In this document: positions 36,986-46,730 of the stretch, piece after piece
Layout of the letters: every line of letters starts with the position of its first letter
Numbering within the stretch: position 1 is the first letter of the stretch
From: Bradyrhizobium neotropicale
GTDB lineage: Bacteria > Pseudomonadota > Alphaproteobacteria > Rhizobiales > Xanthobacteraceae
Reading direction: 5' to 3'
Length of the DNA stretch: 64,000 nucleotides
Assembly: GCF_001641695.1 (NCBI RefSeq)
Contig: NZ_LSEF01000025.1
Coordinates: forward strand, 67,297-131,296
Position numbers and translations under genes: made by a program
The notes under the pieces: generated by a model
What the model was told of the DNA's origin: nothing
Seen by the model: only the letters and a program-made list of their open reading frames with translations
The model's database searches: none

Positions 36986-38413
36986 CTATCGCTCACGCAG
37001 CGCTTCTTGCTTGTATCTCGCCAACGGCGAGAGCAGGTAGCTGAGGATCCTGCGCGCGCCGGTCTTGATCTCGACCGTCACGGCCATGCCGGGACCCAGC
37101 TTGACCAGCTTGTCCTCGACCTGCATGTGCGACCGATCGAGCGATATGCGCGCGGCATATTCCAGCTCCTGGCCCTTCGGCTCACTGCCGCCCTGGGCCG
37201 AGCCCGCCGTCCGGTCATTCGAGCCGCCCTGTGGACGGTCGCGCGTGATGGCGTCCGACGACACGCTGAGCACGTCGCCGTGGAGAAGCCCGTAGCGCGT
37301 GAAGTTGAAAGTATCGATCTTGATTTCCGCCTTCTGTCCGGGATGGACGAAGCCGATGTCGCGGTTGGAGAGCATGGCCTCGATCTCGAGCTGGCTCTCG
37401 CTTGGAACGACCACCGCGAGCGCCTGAGCCGGCGTCACCACACCTCCCACCGTATGGACGGCGAGCTGTTGCACGACGCCATCGACCGGCGCGGTTAGCT
37501 GCTGGAGTTTGGTGCGCCGCTCGGCCTTGATCACCTCCTGCTGAGCGCTCGCAGCCTTCTGCTCGGCTTTCGCCAGCAAGTCATAGGTTGCGCGCCGATA
37601 CTCCGCAGCGGTCTTGTCCTTCGTTTCCTTCAGCAGGGCGATGGCCGCGTCGGCTTCTCGCAGCCGGCTCTGTTGCAGGAGAAGATCCTGCTGCAGCCCG
37701 ACGAGCTCCTGATACTCCTGGAGATAGACGACCTTCGAAGCCAAGGCCTTTTCGACGAGACCTTTGCGGATGTCGACGCGCTCCTGCAGCACCGGGATCG
37801 TCGCCTCGAGCTTCGCGACGCTTGCCGACGTCGTCGCCCGCTCCGCCTCCTTCTGGCCTTGCTGGCGCTCGATTTCGGCGAGCTTGGCATTCTGCTCGGC
37901 GCGCTGGCTGATCAGGAACTGACGATGCATCTCGACGTCTGCGGCGCTTGCGCTTTGCGGCGGCCGGAATGCGGCGAGCGGGTCCTGCGCGAGCGCAGCC
38001 CGCAGCCGCGCGACGTCGAGCTCGGCCGCAACGAGATCGCTCTTCTGGCGCTCCTGATCGGCTTCCGTCATGGTCGGGTCGAGCTCGATCAGGACGTCGC
38101 CGGACTTGACGCTCTGCCCATCGCGCACGTGGATGGCGCGCACAACGCCGGTCTCGAACGGCTGGATCAGCTTGGTGCGTCCGCCCGGCACGATCTTGCC
38201 GGTAGCGGTCGCGACGATATCGACGGTACCGAACGCCGCCCATACCAGCGCGATGCAGAACACCGCGATGATGCTCGCCGCGATCGCGCGTCCGACCGGC
38301 GACGGCGGCGATTCCGTGATTTCGAGCGCCGCCGGCAAGAACGCAATTTCCTGCTCGCGGCGACGAACCTCGGTTCGCGGAAATGCGATGATGTTTCGGC
38401 TAGCGGACGTCAT
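36986..38413 (-). CDS. HlyD-family membrane fusion (adaptor) protein of a type I secretion system
   Basis: The 475-aa protein bridges the ABC exporter and an outer-membrane channel. It has a cytoplasmic N-terminus, one membrane helix (AIAASIIAVFCIALVWAAFG, about residues 44-63) and a lipoyl half-domain (KLIQPFETGVVRAIHVRDGQ). A long coiled-coil hairpin follows (about 110-290, rich in Glu, Gln, Ala, Lys), then the second lipoyl half (APVDGVVQQLAVHTVGGVV) and a beta-barrel region. Its start overlaps the ABC exporter gene by 14 bp. No TolC-type gene is present in the window. Confidence 0.95.
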   Translation of the reverse strand: MTSASRNIIAFPRTEVRRREQEIAFLPAALEITESPPSPVGRAIAASIIAVFCIALVWAAFGTVDIVATATGKIVPGGRTKLIQPFETGVVRAIHVRDGQSVKSGDVLIELDPTMTEADQERQKSDLVAAELDVARLRAALAQDPLAAFRPPQSASAADVEMHRQFLISQRAEQNAKLAEIERQQGQKEAERATTSASVAKLEATIPVLQERVDIRKGLVEKALASKVVYLQEYQELVGLQQDLLLQQSRLREADAAIALLKETKDKTAAEYRRATYDLLAKAEQKAASAQQEVIKAERRTKLQQLTAPVDGVVQQLAVHTVGGVVTPAQALAVVVPSESQLEIEAMLSNRDIGFVHPGQKAEIKIDTFNFTRYGLLHGDVLSVSSDAITRDRPQGGSNDRTAGSAQGGSEPKGQELEYAARISLDRSHMQVEDKLVKLGPGMAVTVEIKTGARRILSYLLSPLARYKQEALRER

Positions 38414-41168
38414 GGATACCGGCCTGCAGATAATGAAGGTTTGCGTAACGCCCGTTCGAACGGATCAGCTCATCATGGCTGCCGTCCTCGACGATGCGGC
38501 CATGCTCGAGCGTGATGATCCGGTTCGCATTGCGCACGGTCGAGAGCCGATGCGCGATGACGAACACGGTCCGGCCGGCGGCAATTCGCCTCATGTTCTG
38601 CTGGATCGCGCGCTCGCTTTCGTAGTCGAGCGCGCTGGTTGCCTCGTCGAGGATGAGGATGCGCGGGTCGGTAATGAGTGCGCGCGCGATCGCAACGCGC
38701 TGGCGTTGCCCGCCGGACAGGCTGCTGCCGCGTTCGCCGACGACGGTGTCGTAGCCCTCGGGCAGCTCCAGGATGAAGTCGTGAGCGCCGGCGAGCGTGG
38801 CAGCCTCGATCACGCGCTCCATCGGCACGGCCGGGTCGGCTAGCGCGATGTTCTCGCGAATGGAGCGGTTGAACAGCACGTTCTCCTGCAGGACGACGCC
38901 GATCTGGCGTCGAAGCCAGGCCAGATCGACCATCGCGAGGTCGACGCCGTCGACCAGCACGCGGCCGCTTTCCGGCACATAGAGACGCTGGACCAGCTTG
39001 GTGATGGTGCTCTTGCCCGAGCCGGAGGAGCCCACGATGCCGACGACCTGACCGGGCTCGACGTTGAACGACACGTCGTGCAGCACCTCGGGGCCGTCGA
39101 TGCGGTAGCGGAAGGTCGCATGCTCGAACGTGACCTGCCCGCGGATCGGCGGCAGGGCAGCCCGGCCGGGATTGAAGCTCGGCTCGGGAATGGTGTTGAG
39201 GATGTCGCCGAGGCGATCGATCGACAGGCGGGCCTGATGGAAATCCTGCCACATCTGCGCGAGTCGCAGCACCGGCATGCTCACGCGGGCGGCCAGCATG
39301 TTGAACGCGACCAGTTCGCCGACGGACAGGTCGCCGCCGATTACCAGCCTGGCGCCGAAGTAAAGCGTCGCGGCCACGACCAGCTTGTTGATCATCTGGA
39401 CCGCCTGGCTCGCCGTGTTGTTCAGGCTGAGCACGCGGAAGCTAGCGCTCACGTAGGCGGCGAGCTGCTCCTCCCAGCGGAGCTGTATCTGCGGCTCGAC
39501 CGCCATCGCCTTCAACGTCTCGACGCCAGTCACGCTCTCGACCAGGAAGGCTTGGTTCTCGGAGCCACGATTGAATTTTTCGTCGAGGCGTCGGCGAAAC
39601 AGCGGCGCGGCTCCCGCGGAAATGCCGATGTAGAACGGGAACGACGCCATGACGATCAGCGTCAACGTCGTCGAATAATAGAACATCACCGCAAGGAAGA
39701 CGAAGGTGAACAGGAAATCGATCACGAGCGTGAGCGCCGAGCTCGTTAGGAACTGGCGGATGTTTTCGAGCTCGCGGACGCGCGCAACCGAGTCGCCGAC
39801 ACGGCGTGCCTGGAAATAGGCGATAGGCAACGCCATCAAGTGACGGAACAGCCGGGCGCCGAGCTCGACGTCGATGCGGTTCGTCGTGTGCGCGAACAGA
39901 TAGACACGCAGCGTGCCAAGAACGGTCTCGAACACGGTCAGCGCGACAAGGCCGATGACCAGAACGTCGAGCGTGCTCATGCTTCGATGTACGAGCACCT
40001 TGTCGATCACCACCTGGAAGAACAGCGGCGAGATGAGGGCAAAGATCTGGAGGAAGAACGAGGCGACCAGCACTTCGCCGAGAAGGCGGCGATATTTGTG
40101 AACTGCGCCGACAAACCAGCCGATATCGAAGCGCCGGGACAGATCCGTCAGGGCCGCGCGCCGGGTCATCAGGATGATGTCGCCATCCCAGATGGCCTCG
40201 AGCTCGGCCTGCGTCATAGTTTCGGGGCGGGGCGACAACGGACGCTGAACGAGGAGCGTGTCGTCGACGAACTTGCCGAGAATCAGGAATCCGCCATCGC
40301 GCAGCAGAGCGATGCCCGGCAGCGGAGTCACCGCGAGCCGGCTCCAGCTCGTCCTCTGTGCCCGCGCCTTGACCCCGAAATCCTTGGCACAGCGCAAAAT
40401 TTCGGCAACGCCGACGCGCGCCGTGCCGATCCGGTGCCGGATCTGGCCCGGGTCGGCCGCAATGCCATGGCAACGCAGCAAGATGGCCACGGCAATGAGC
40501 CCGGCCTCATCGTGGCTCTCGGATTGCGCGAACGCTGCCTCGACCGGCATATCACTACGATCGGCGAAACTCGCAGGCATCAAAACGTCGCGGGCGCGCA
40601 TCAAGGCGTCGCGAGCGCGCATCAGCGCATCGCCGGCACGCCTCGCCAGCTCACGCCCGTGGAGGGCTGCGACAAACGTATGAAGCGCGCGGGCGCGCAT
40701 CAGCGCGTCCCTGGTACGTCCCGCCAGCTCACGCGCGTGGACAGCCAAGCCGGCAAACGCATGAAGCACCCGATTGGCGACATTCTGCGTTCCAGTCAGG
40801 ATCAGACGGCCATCCCAGATCTCTTCGAATTCCGCGCGCGTCATCACCTTCGGAGACGTCGAGGCCGGATGCAGCACCAACGCGCCGCGGTCGTCGACCT
40901 TTCCGAGCAGCAGAAATCCGCCGTCACGCAGCGATGCGATTCCGGGTAGCCCGATGCCCGCAAGTCGCTTCCAATGCGTAGTCCGCGAACGGACCTCGAC
41001 TCCAAACTCGCGCGCGCAGCGAAGCAGCGCGGGGATACCGATCACACCGCCCTCGCATCGGTCGAGGAGCTGGTCGGGCCCGGCGTTCACGCCATGAAGG
41101 CGCAGGAAGAGAGCCAGGGCTCGAAGCCCCAGATCTGCGGCGTGGGCATTTCCGTTCTGGATCGCCAT
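38400..41168 (-). CDS. Type I secretion ABC exporter with two tandem C39-like domains
   Basis: The 922-aa protein is a bacteriocin/RTX-type exporter. It has a C39-like domain at about residues 10-125 and a second, similar one at about 218-335. Both contain the paired motifs LPGIA.LRDGGFL(L/I)LGK and EIWDG/AIWDG. Neither has the catalytic Cys expected near its N-terminus, so both should bind rather than cleave substrate. They are joined by a repeat-rich Arg/Ala linker. Six membrane helices and an ATPase domain follow, with Walker [10 protein letters not shown] near 711-719, signature LSGGQRQ and Walker [12 protein letters not shown] near 839. A duplicated C39-like domain is unusual. Usual family length is about 700-750 aa. 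Confidence 0.95.
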   Translation of the reverse strand: MAIQNGNAHAADLGLRALALFLRLHGVNAGPDQLLDRCEGGVIGIPALLRCAREFGVEVRSRTTHWKRLAGIGLPGIASLRDGGFLLLGKVDDRGALVLHPASTSPKVMTRAEFEEIWDGRLILTGTQNVANRVLHAFAGLAVHARELAGRTRDALMRARALHTFVAALHGRELARRAGDALMRARDALMRARDVLMPASFADRSDMPVEAAFAQSESHDEAGLIAVAILLRCHGIAADPGQIRHRIGTARVGVAEILRCAKDFGVKARAQRTSWSRLAVTPLPGIALLRDGGFLILGKFVDDTLLVQRPLSPRPETMTQAELEAIWDGDIILMTRRAALTDLSRRFDIGWFVGAVHKYRRLLGEVLVASFFLQIFALISPLFFQVVIDKVLVHRSMSTLDVLVIGLVALTVFETVLGTLRVYLFAHTTNRIDVELGARLFRHLMALPIAYFQARRVGDSVARVRELENIRQFLTSSALTLVIDFLFTFVFLAVMFYYSTTLTLIVMASFPFYIGISAGAAPLFRRRLDEKFNRGSENQAFLVESVTGVETLKAMAVEPQIQLRWEEQLAAYVSASFRVLSLNNTASQAVQMINKLVVAATLYFGARLVIGGDLSVGELVAFNMLAARVSMPVLRLAQMWQDFHQARLSIDRLGDILNTIPEPSFNPGRAALPPIRGQVTFEHATFRYRIDGPEVLHDVSFNVEPGQVVGIVGSSGSGKSTITKLVQRLYVPESGRVLVDGVDLAMVDLAWLRRQIGVVLQENVLFNRSIRENIALADPAVPMERVIEAATLAGAHDFILELPEGYDTVVGERGSSLSGGQRQRVAIARALITDPRILILDEATSALDYESERAIQQNMRRIAAGRTVFVIAHRLSTVRNANRIITLEHGRIVEDGSHDELIRSNGRYANLHYLQAGIHDVR
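40617..40772. repeat. Tandem 78-bp imperfect repeat in the exporter linker
   Basis: Two adjacent units of about 78 bp (starting near 40617 and 40695) encode the similar segments [24 protein letters not shown] and [25 protein letters not shown]; each has the pattern LH-x-F...(H)xRELA...DALMRA. Shorter RDALMRA copies extend the array beyond, toward lower coordinates (to about 40580). The repeats lie exactly between the two C39-like domains, suggesting recent slippage-driven linker growth. Confidence 0.75.
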
Positions 41169-41184
41169 TTTTTACTCAACCCTT

Positions 41185-41500
41185 CGCGGCTACCCGGCCG
41201 CGTTTGATGTTCCTTATGCATTTCAAAACTGTTGGTACCGCACCCTGACACCGGGCTGCGGAAGCGGATCAGTGCTGAGGCCTGGTCAGGAACGGGTCCT
41301 GACACCAGATGGCGCCATTCGATACCGCCAGCACGATCTGAACGCATCGACCCGGCCGGAGTTACCGGCCAACGCACTTGTGGACACTCGACGAACTTCT
41401 TGGCAGGCCAAGTTGAAGACCGGGATTCCACTGCCGCGCATCGCGAAGGCGCGCGACATACCGCATGCTCGCAGCCTAGGACCACGAGCAGATTTCAAAG
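41185..41500 (-). pseudogene. Degenerate 3'-end copy of the beta-helix protein gene
   Basis: This stretch repeats, in the same orientation, the 3' end and downstream flank of the beta-helix gene (compare about 41735-42050). Read leftward, one frame gives LAGNSGRVD (gene: LAGNTGRVD). Another gives QIVLAVSNGAIW and LTRPQH-stop (gene: QIVAAVSNGNTW and LTRPQH-stop). So it is a frameshifted remnant with a stop at 41269-41271. The downstream flank also matches, including the CGCGG...CCGCG hairpin and the ATGCATTTC segment. Similarity fades above about 41450. The remainder of this gap, to 41734, holds nothing recognisable. Confidence 0.75.
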
Positions 41501-41798
41501 CATTGCAGCCTCGAACCGCGAGGGGATTTCAAAGCAGCGGGATTTTGGAAGCTGGCCCCCCAACTGCTGGGCCGGTGGTTAATAAGCAAAAATGGCGAAA
41601 AAACTTTCGAAATGTGATTTATGCACACGTATTCAGGCCCCATGTATTTTGCGCCGACACGAGCCGATTCGGCGGAAGACACGCACTCGATTTTTCTGTC
41701 GGATTAACGCGCGAAATTGATAATCGAATGTTTCGCGGCCATGGCCGCGTGCGATGTTGCTTCTCATGCATTTCCAAGACTGTCCAAGACTGATGGTG

Positions 41799-41829
41799 CC
41801 GCACCCAGGCGCCGAGCGCCTGGGTGCGG
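41799..41829 (-). terminator. Strong hairpin after the beta-helix protein gene
   Basis: A perfect 14-bp stem CCGCACCCAGGCGC / GCGCCTGGGTGCGG with a 3-nt loop lies 8 bp beyond the stop of the leftward gene at 41837. A second structure, the 16-bp perfect palindrome CGCGGCCATGGCCGCG, lies at 41734-41749. No T-run follows the hairpin, but its strength and position fit a terminator. Confidence 0.7.
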
Positions 41830-41836
41830 CAGTGGA

Positions 41837-44371
41837 TCAGTGTTGAGGTCTGGTCAGGAGCGACGAGTTCTGTGCCCAGGTGTTGCCATTCGACACGGCT
41901 GCCACGATCTGACCGGGGTCGACCCGACCGGTGTTACCCGCCAGATACTGATTCAGCAGTGCGAAGCTCTGGCTTGCCAGGGACGAAGCAGTCGATCCGC
42001 TCGCATGCGAGGTATCCGCCGCCGTGATCGGCGACGCAGAGGTCGCGACGCCTCTGTTGGCGACCAAGTCCCTGATCTCGCTGAGCAGAGCAGACCCCTG
42101 GCTCGTGCCGGTCGTGGTGGTCCCGCCGCTCGCGACCGAGCTGCCATGGTGGTGGTGGTGCCAACATCCATGGCCATGGCCTGAGGCCCCTGTGTCCGTG
42201 CCGGTCGACGGCGTCCCAGTGGAGGTAGTCGACCCGCGAGGATCCGTCACGGTGATGGTCTGCGGCGAGGCCGTCGAGACCGCACCGGTGGTCGGATCCT
42301 TCGCGCTTGCCGTCAGCGTAAGCGTCGCAACCGGCTGACCTCCGCCCCTGTAGTTCGACGTCAGCGTCAGTCCGCCGTCGACTTGCGCGGCAGTCAAGGT
42401 GATGTCGCTGCCGTGGAACTTGGTGCCGTCGCTGGTGGTGATCGTCTCGTATCTCGGCAGCCCCTTGATGTTCAGGGTGACCTGATCGTTGGAATCAGTC
42501 GTTGTCACCGTTGTCCCAAGGTCGACATGACCGCCTCTCCCAGCCACCCAGAGCGAGTTATCCGCGACGGAGAGGACGGGCTTGGTCACGGACGGCGTCG
42601 ATGGGGTGGTCGGCGTCGTCGGCGTCGATGACGGCGGATCAATCTGGAGGCCGGAGAACGTCTTCAGCGCGCCCGACAGGTTCGCTGCGAGACCGCCGGA
42701 GTCCTTGATGCTCGCCCCGTTCGGGAGATTGACCCCGGTGATGGCGAGCGCCGGAGTATTCGTGTCGGTCGACGCGACCGTGGTCTTGAAGGTGAGCGAG
42801 TTCGTGCCCGAGCCACCGACATAGGTCGCCTTTGCACCATCGTTGAGCGACAGCGTCGGCGTACCACTGACGGTCACGGCCTCGCTGAAGCCGAGCGTCA
42901 ATGTGATGGTGTCGCCGGGTAGCTCGACTCCCGTTCCCGGTGAAGCGGAGGCCTGGGTCACCGTCGGCGCGACGTTGTCGGGGGTTGTCGGCGTCGTTGG
43001 GGTGGTCGGCGTCGTCGGGGTAGTCGGGGTCGTCGGCGTGCTCGACGAGTTCGAGATCTGGAGACCCGAGAACGTCTTCACCGCACCCGAGAGGTTCGCT
43101 GCGAGACCGCCGGAGTCCTTGATGCTCGCACCGGTCGGCAGATTGACCCCAGTGATGGCGAGCGCCGAAGTATTCGTGTCGGTCGACGCGACCGTGGTCT
43201 TGAAGGTGAGCGAGTTCGTGCCCGAGCCACTGACATAGGTCGCCTTTGCGCCATCGTTGAGCGACAGCGTCGGCGTACCCGTGACGGTCACGGCCTCGCT
43301 GAAGCCGAGCGTCATTGTGACGGTGTCACCGACGTGCTCCGTTCCCGTCCCCGGCGAAGCGGACGCCTGAGTCACCGTCGGCGCGACGTTGACGGGGGTG
43401 GTCGGGGTCGTCGGCGTGGTTGGGGTCGTCGGCGTCGAGGGTGCGCTGGGCGCGGTCGTGGAGTTGTTGCTTACCGTGTTGTTGTTGGACTGGTTTATGA
43501 AAATTGTCGAGTCGCTTGCCGCCTGAGTGTGCTGCGTGTTGTTTCCATAGACCGTGTTGCCGCTGATGACCGCGTTGTCCGTCTGGAATGACTCGATGCC
43601 GGGTCCACCGTTGTTGTAGACGGTATTGTTTTGGACAAGCATTTGTCCCGTATAGCCGGGGTTGGTGTCCAGAATGATCCCTTCGCCATCCGTGATCACG
43701 TTGCCGCCCTGGGTGGGCACCATTTGCGCGTTGTTATAGGAAGTGTTGCCGCTTATGACGAAATGGGGACCGGCATTGTTGTCCAGGTTCACCGAGGTAG
43801 AGACAGAGATGCCGCTATTGCCATAGTGCGACCAGTGCGCGTTGTCGTGCACGACGTTGTTCAGGATCTGCACATAGTCAGCTCCCTCAGTATAGATGCC
43901 GCCGCCCGATTGGTTGTAGACAGTGTTGTTTTCGATCGTGATGTTGTGGGGCAGCGAGGCGCTGCCGCCCGGAATGATGGCGATACCGTTTCCATTGAGG
44001 GCCGGGTCGCCGGTGCTCCCCCCCATCGCCTGGCTCAAATTGTAGTTGGCCGCACCGCCCCGCACAGTGAAGCCGTTAATGACGATATAGTTCGCCGAGA
44101 CAACGATCCCATTCCAGGTGCCGGCGTTGTCGATGACTGGCGTCGCTCCAGGGGCAGCTTGGAAGGTGATAGGGGCACTCGCCGTGCCGCTGGTGGTAAT
44201 CTCCAGCACTTTGCCGTTGTCCGTCCCCGTATAAGTACCGTTCATCACCAGGACGGTGTCACCGGGCTTCACCAGGTTTGCGGCTGCCTGCAAGGTAGCC
44301 AAAGGAGCATCCGCGGACGTGCCCGCGTTGCTAGCCTTACCAATTTCAGAGCTCACATAGTACGTCGTCAT
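41837..44371 (-). CDS. Beta-helix/Ig-like repeat protein, probable type I secretion substrate
   Basis: The 844-aa protein has no signal peptide. Residues about 1-300 form a right-handed parallel beta-helix of the pectate-lyase type (MTTYYVSSEIGKASNAGTSA opening, many NNTVYNN/ISGNT rungs). A TPT-rich linker follows, then two near-identical Ig-like domains (PTVTQASASPGTG...LTLGFSEAV), more TPT linkers and another Ig-like region. The C-terminal part carries a His cluster (GHGHGCWHHHHHG) and a Ser/Ala/Asn-rich end. The adjacent type I exporter, missing signal peptide and repeat structure suggest secretion through that system. Polysaccharide lyase, epimerase or adhesin roles are all possible. Confidence 0.85.
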   Translation of the reverse strand: MTTYYVSSEIGKASNAGTSADAPLATLQAAANLVKPGDTVLVMNGTYTGTDNGKVLEITTSGTASAPITFQAAPGATPVIDNAGTWNGIVVSANYIVINGFTVRGGAANYNLSQAMGGSTGDPALNGNGIAIIPGGSASLPHNITIENNTVYNQSGGGIYTEGADYVQILNNVVHDNAHWSHYGNSGISVSTSVNLDNNAGPHFVISGNTSYNNAQMVPTQGGNVITDGEGIILDTNPGYTGQMLVQNNTVYNNGGPGIESFQTDNAVISGNTVYGNNTQHTQAASDSTIFINQSNNNTVSNNSTTAPSAPSTPTTPTTPTTPTTPVNVAPTVTQASASPGTGTEHVGDTVTMTLGFSEAVTVTGTPTLSLNDGAKATYVSGSGTNSLTFKTTVASTDTNTSALAITGVNLPTGASIKDSGGLAANLSGAVKTFSGLQISNSSSTPTTPTTPTTPTTPTTPTTPDNVAPTVTQASASPGTGVELPGDTITLTLGFSEAVTVSGTPTLSLNDGAKATYVGGSGTNSLTFKTTVASTDTNTPALAITGVNLPNGASIKDSGGLAANLSGALKTFSGLQIDPPSSTPTTPTTPSTPSVTKPVLSVADNSLWVAGRGGHVDLGTTVTTTDSNDQVTLNIKGLPRYETITTSDGTKFHGSDITLTAAQVDGGLTLTSNYRGGGQPVATLTLTASAKDPTTGAVSTASPQTITVTDPRGSTTSTGTPSTGTDTGASGHGHGCWHHHHHGSSVASGGTTTTGTSQGSALLSEIRDLVANRGVATSASPITAADTSHASGSTASSLASQSFALLNQYLAGNTGRVDPGQIVAAVSNGNTWAQNSSLLTRPQH
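42640..43392 (-). repeat. Two tandem Ig-like domain repeats with TPT linkers
   Basis: Two units of about 340 bp (near 43050-43392 and 42640-42980) share almost all residues, from PTVTQASASPGTG to AANLSGA(V/L)KTFSGLQI. The period is about 411 bp, and the units are separated by a low-complexity (TPT)n linker. Related linkers lie near 42598-42640 and 43395-43450. The high identity implies recent duplication and makes the gene prone to length variation and assembly error. Confidence 0.85.
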
Positions 44372-44860
44372 GCATTATCTCTCCCACACGGCGGACCCCA
44401 ATTCGTCACCGAGCATCAACGCAGCACACCGATCACCGGCGTTTGAACTGCACCACCCACTCGATTTTGAATCAGCCGCTGAACTACCCCGTCACCCAAT
44501 GCGGAATTCGCCGCGGGCGAAGACTTTTTTAAGACGGTTTGTGGACTCGAACAGGGAGCTTTTGAGTATCACCGCCTAAGTTGAGGCTGCGACCATATAC
44601 CAACGGATAAATGTAAGGCCGATCGTTTAAACCAAAGAATATTTCTTACTGCAGTTGAATAACGCAGATTGCTCAAAGAACCAAAAATCGAAACATTTTC
44701 GCTTTTACCCACAAGCCACCGCACGATGAATTGCGCTCAACTTCGGGCCCGCGAAAATTCCCTTTGAGCACAACATCATCCGCTCGCAGACTAAAGGGCT
44801 TCGAACCGCAGCAGAATAAACGGTGGAAAATAACTCTCCGATTAAGGAGCGATGTCCCCG
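44372..44860. other. Gene-free region upstream of the beta-helix protein gene
   Basis: This stretch of about 490 bp is AT-richer than its neighbours and contains no believable gene. It should carry the promoter of the leftward beta-helix gene; GGGAGAG just before the ATG at 44371 (leftward) is its ribosome site. No operator was recognised. Confidence 0.5.
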
Positions 44861-44864
44861 CACC

Positions 44865-45295
44865 TAAATTTACGACCCGCCCGCGATTATAATCGTGGCA
44901 GGCGCGATCAAAGCGATGGCCCCGGACTGGCAGCTTTTGGGCAAGTTAGTGAACTGAATGCCGTTATCGGCGACTACGACTCAATGTCGCAGGGAACGGC
45001 CTCGACGAACTGCTCGTGAAACACAGGTGCGGCCGCACCATTCGCCCTTTCAAGCGGCCCGGCAAGGCGACCTTCGATGTCCGATCGATCGCGACAAACA
45101 AATAGAGCTTGTCTTCCGCGGTTCGTGCCTCAGCAATGTCGATATGGAGAAAGCGGATTGGATATCGTCAGACACAATCATTCCTGGCTTGTCGCGACGT
45201 TCGACGATCACCGTCGGCTCGACGACGACGCACCGTCCGGAGATCGACGTATCCGGAGAGCCGTGCCCCTGCAAATACCGATGCAATGACGAACG
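44865..45295 (-). pseudogene. Decayed IS481-family transposase
   Basis: Read leftward, the frame from about 45167 to 45062 gives RYPIRFLHIDIAEARTAEDK followed by LYLFVAIDRTSKVAL, which is the first-Asp block of the IS481-type DDE transposase. Upstream, LQGHGS (near 45280) matches the LQRHGIS motif. Downstream pieces in other frames read EAVPCDIES, ADNGIQFTNLPK and FDRACHD, the expected next blocks (second Asp and onward). Several frameshifts and stops break the gene, and both ends are missing. I found no terminal inverted repeats. Confidence 0.8.
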
Positions 45296-45320
45296 TGTCA
45301 GGCGATGAAGTTAGGTTCCT

Positions 45321-46703
45321 CTACAGCCTGAGTTGGCGAGATAGCTGGCGCATTCCGCTGGGGTTAAGGCTGTGCGGATTCCCAGGTTTGGGAATCTCAA
45401 ATCGACCCAACCTGGCTTCATCCCGCTCTAGCGACAGCTCTCTCTCACAGATGAATCCCATTATGAAGAACATGCTCGTCCAGATTTGCAGAGCTGCAAG
45501 AAGGACCTGCTCGCTGATCCCAATCAACAGAATTGCTATGAGAAGAAGCATCGACGTAAGTCCGAATTGTCGTGCTCGACCTTTCATGCACCTTACAGCC
45601 ATGACGAGATTTCGCGCCCACAATAACAAGAAGAGAGATGACCCCACCGCCCCGACACCCAGCAAAAACTCCAACAGGCCGTTGTGAGCGTTGGGCACCT
45701 CCCAATTCACCGCTTCCGCGATTTGTCCGGCTGCGGGATTTCCCGGCACCCAAAATGCGGCATACCCCCAACCGAACAACGGCTTCTCGCCTATATTATC
45801 AATCGCGTACTGCCATATCTGAGTACGTCCCGTCAGCGTTGCATCCTTGCCGAGAATCTCCAAAATCAGATCGTCGTTCACCGCAAAGAAGAGGAGAACC
45901 AGAGCGCAGCCCATCGAGAGGCAGATTGTTCCGATCGACGCCCCTTTGAGATAAAGCCTTCCAAGGAAGTCGAGGCAGAAGAGTGCGGCGATGGCCACCA
46001 GCGACGTCGATGATTTGCTCAGAAAGGCAACCGTGGTGCATAAGGCGATGATGCAGATGTATCGAAGCCGCCTCCCCTTTCTGACCCGTAAGCAATGAAG
46101 TGCGCCAAGCACCCCTGCGGCCATGACCTGCCCGAGCACATTCTTCTGCGAGAATATTCCCTCGAAGTCTGGTTCTGTGTCATTGAACGCGGCCCCGGGG
46201 AATAAGACGAACTGCCAAAGGACCGAAGCGACTGCAGATAAGGCGCAGGTCCGGACGAGCAAGTCCATCAGCTCGTCACGGTCCGAAACTTGGACGAGCC
46301 CAATAGCGCCAACGACAACGAAAACATACGCTGTACCTTGAGTGAAGGTCAGGCTGGGCTTAACAGACCAGAGAGCTGACGCGAGCAGGAAGCCCGCTGC
46401 CAGCAGCGGAAGAAACTTATTGAACCGAGCCGCGCCTGTCTTGCGCATGCCCGACCAGAAAAGAAAAACGCTGACGAATACGCCGAGCAAGTTCACCGTC
46501 ATGGTGATGTCATTCCCGGTACTTCCAGCCCCACGAGGCCCGTTCACAAGCTTGTCGATGACACCCAAGAAGCTCATGGTGTGCAGCACGTAGTAGATCG
46601 ACGCAGCATGGACCACCTTGGTCATCATCGGCGAGCTAGCGCGATCTACTGTGCGAAATGCATCTCTGGATTGGCCCGCTTGAGCTACACTGCGATGCAC
46701 CAC
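45321..46703 (-). CDS. O-antigen ligase/polymerase family membrane protein (Wzy/WaaL-like)
   Basis: The 460-aa membrane protein has ten or more hydrophobic segments. A large periplasmic loop near residues 300-350 has the pattern GRTQIWQYAIDNIGEKPLFGWG and PNAHNGLLEFLLGVGAVG, characteristic of the Wzy_C/O-antigen ligase family. It joins or polymerises oligosaccharide repeat units in the periplasm. The start is GTG 46703; ATG 46628 (MMTKVVHAAS) is an alternative. It lies 27 bp downstream of a small unknown gene and just before the IS481 remnant. Confidence 0.9.
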   Translation of the reverse strand: MVHRSVAQAGQSRDAFRTVDRASSPMMTKVVHAASIYYVLHTMSFLGVIDKLVNGPRGAGSTGNDITMTVNLLGVFVSVFLFWSGMRKTGAARFNKFLPLLAAGFLLASALWSVKPSLTFTQGTAYVFVVVGAIGLVQVSDRDELMDLLVRTCALSAVASVLWQFVLFPGAAFNDTEPDFEGIFSQKNVLGQVMAAGVLGALHCLRVRKGRRLRYICIIALCTTVAFLSKSSTSLVAIAALFCLDFLGRLYLKGASIGTICLSMGCALVLLFFAVNDDLILEILGKDATLTGRTQIWQYAIDNIGEKPLFGWGYAAFWVPGNPAAGQIAEAVNWEVPNAHNGLLEFLLGVGAVGSSLFLLLWARNLVMAVRCMKGRARQFGLTSMLLLIAILLIGISEQVLLAALQIWTSMFFIMGFICERELSLERDEARLGRFEIPKPGNPHSLNPSGMRQLSRQLRL

Positions 46704-46730
46704 GTCTAGATTCCTCTTCTTAGACTGGGC

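Noticed and set aside
41272..41793. 173-codon plus-strand frame in the gap beside the exporter
   Set aside because: It runs antisense through the degenerate 3'-end copy and has no ribosome site or similarity. The repeat relationship explains the sequence better.
42590..43450. Repeated GTCGGGGT/GTCGGCGT units that could look like a direct-repeat array
   Set aside because: They are codon-level repeats of TPT linkers within one long open frame, with no spacer diversity. They are not a CRISPR array.
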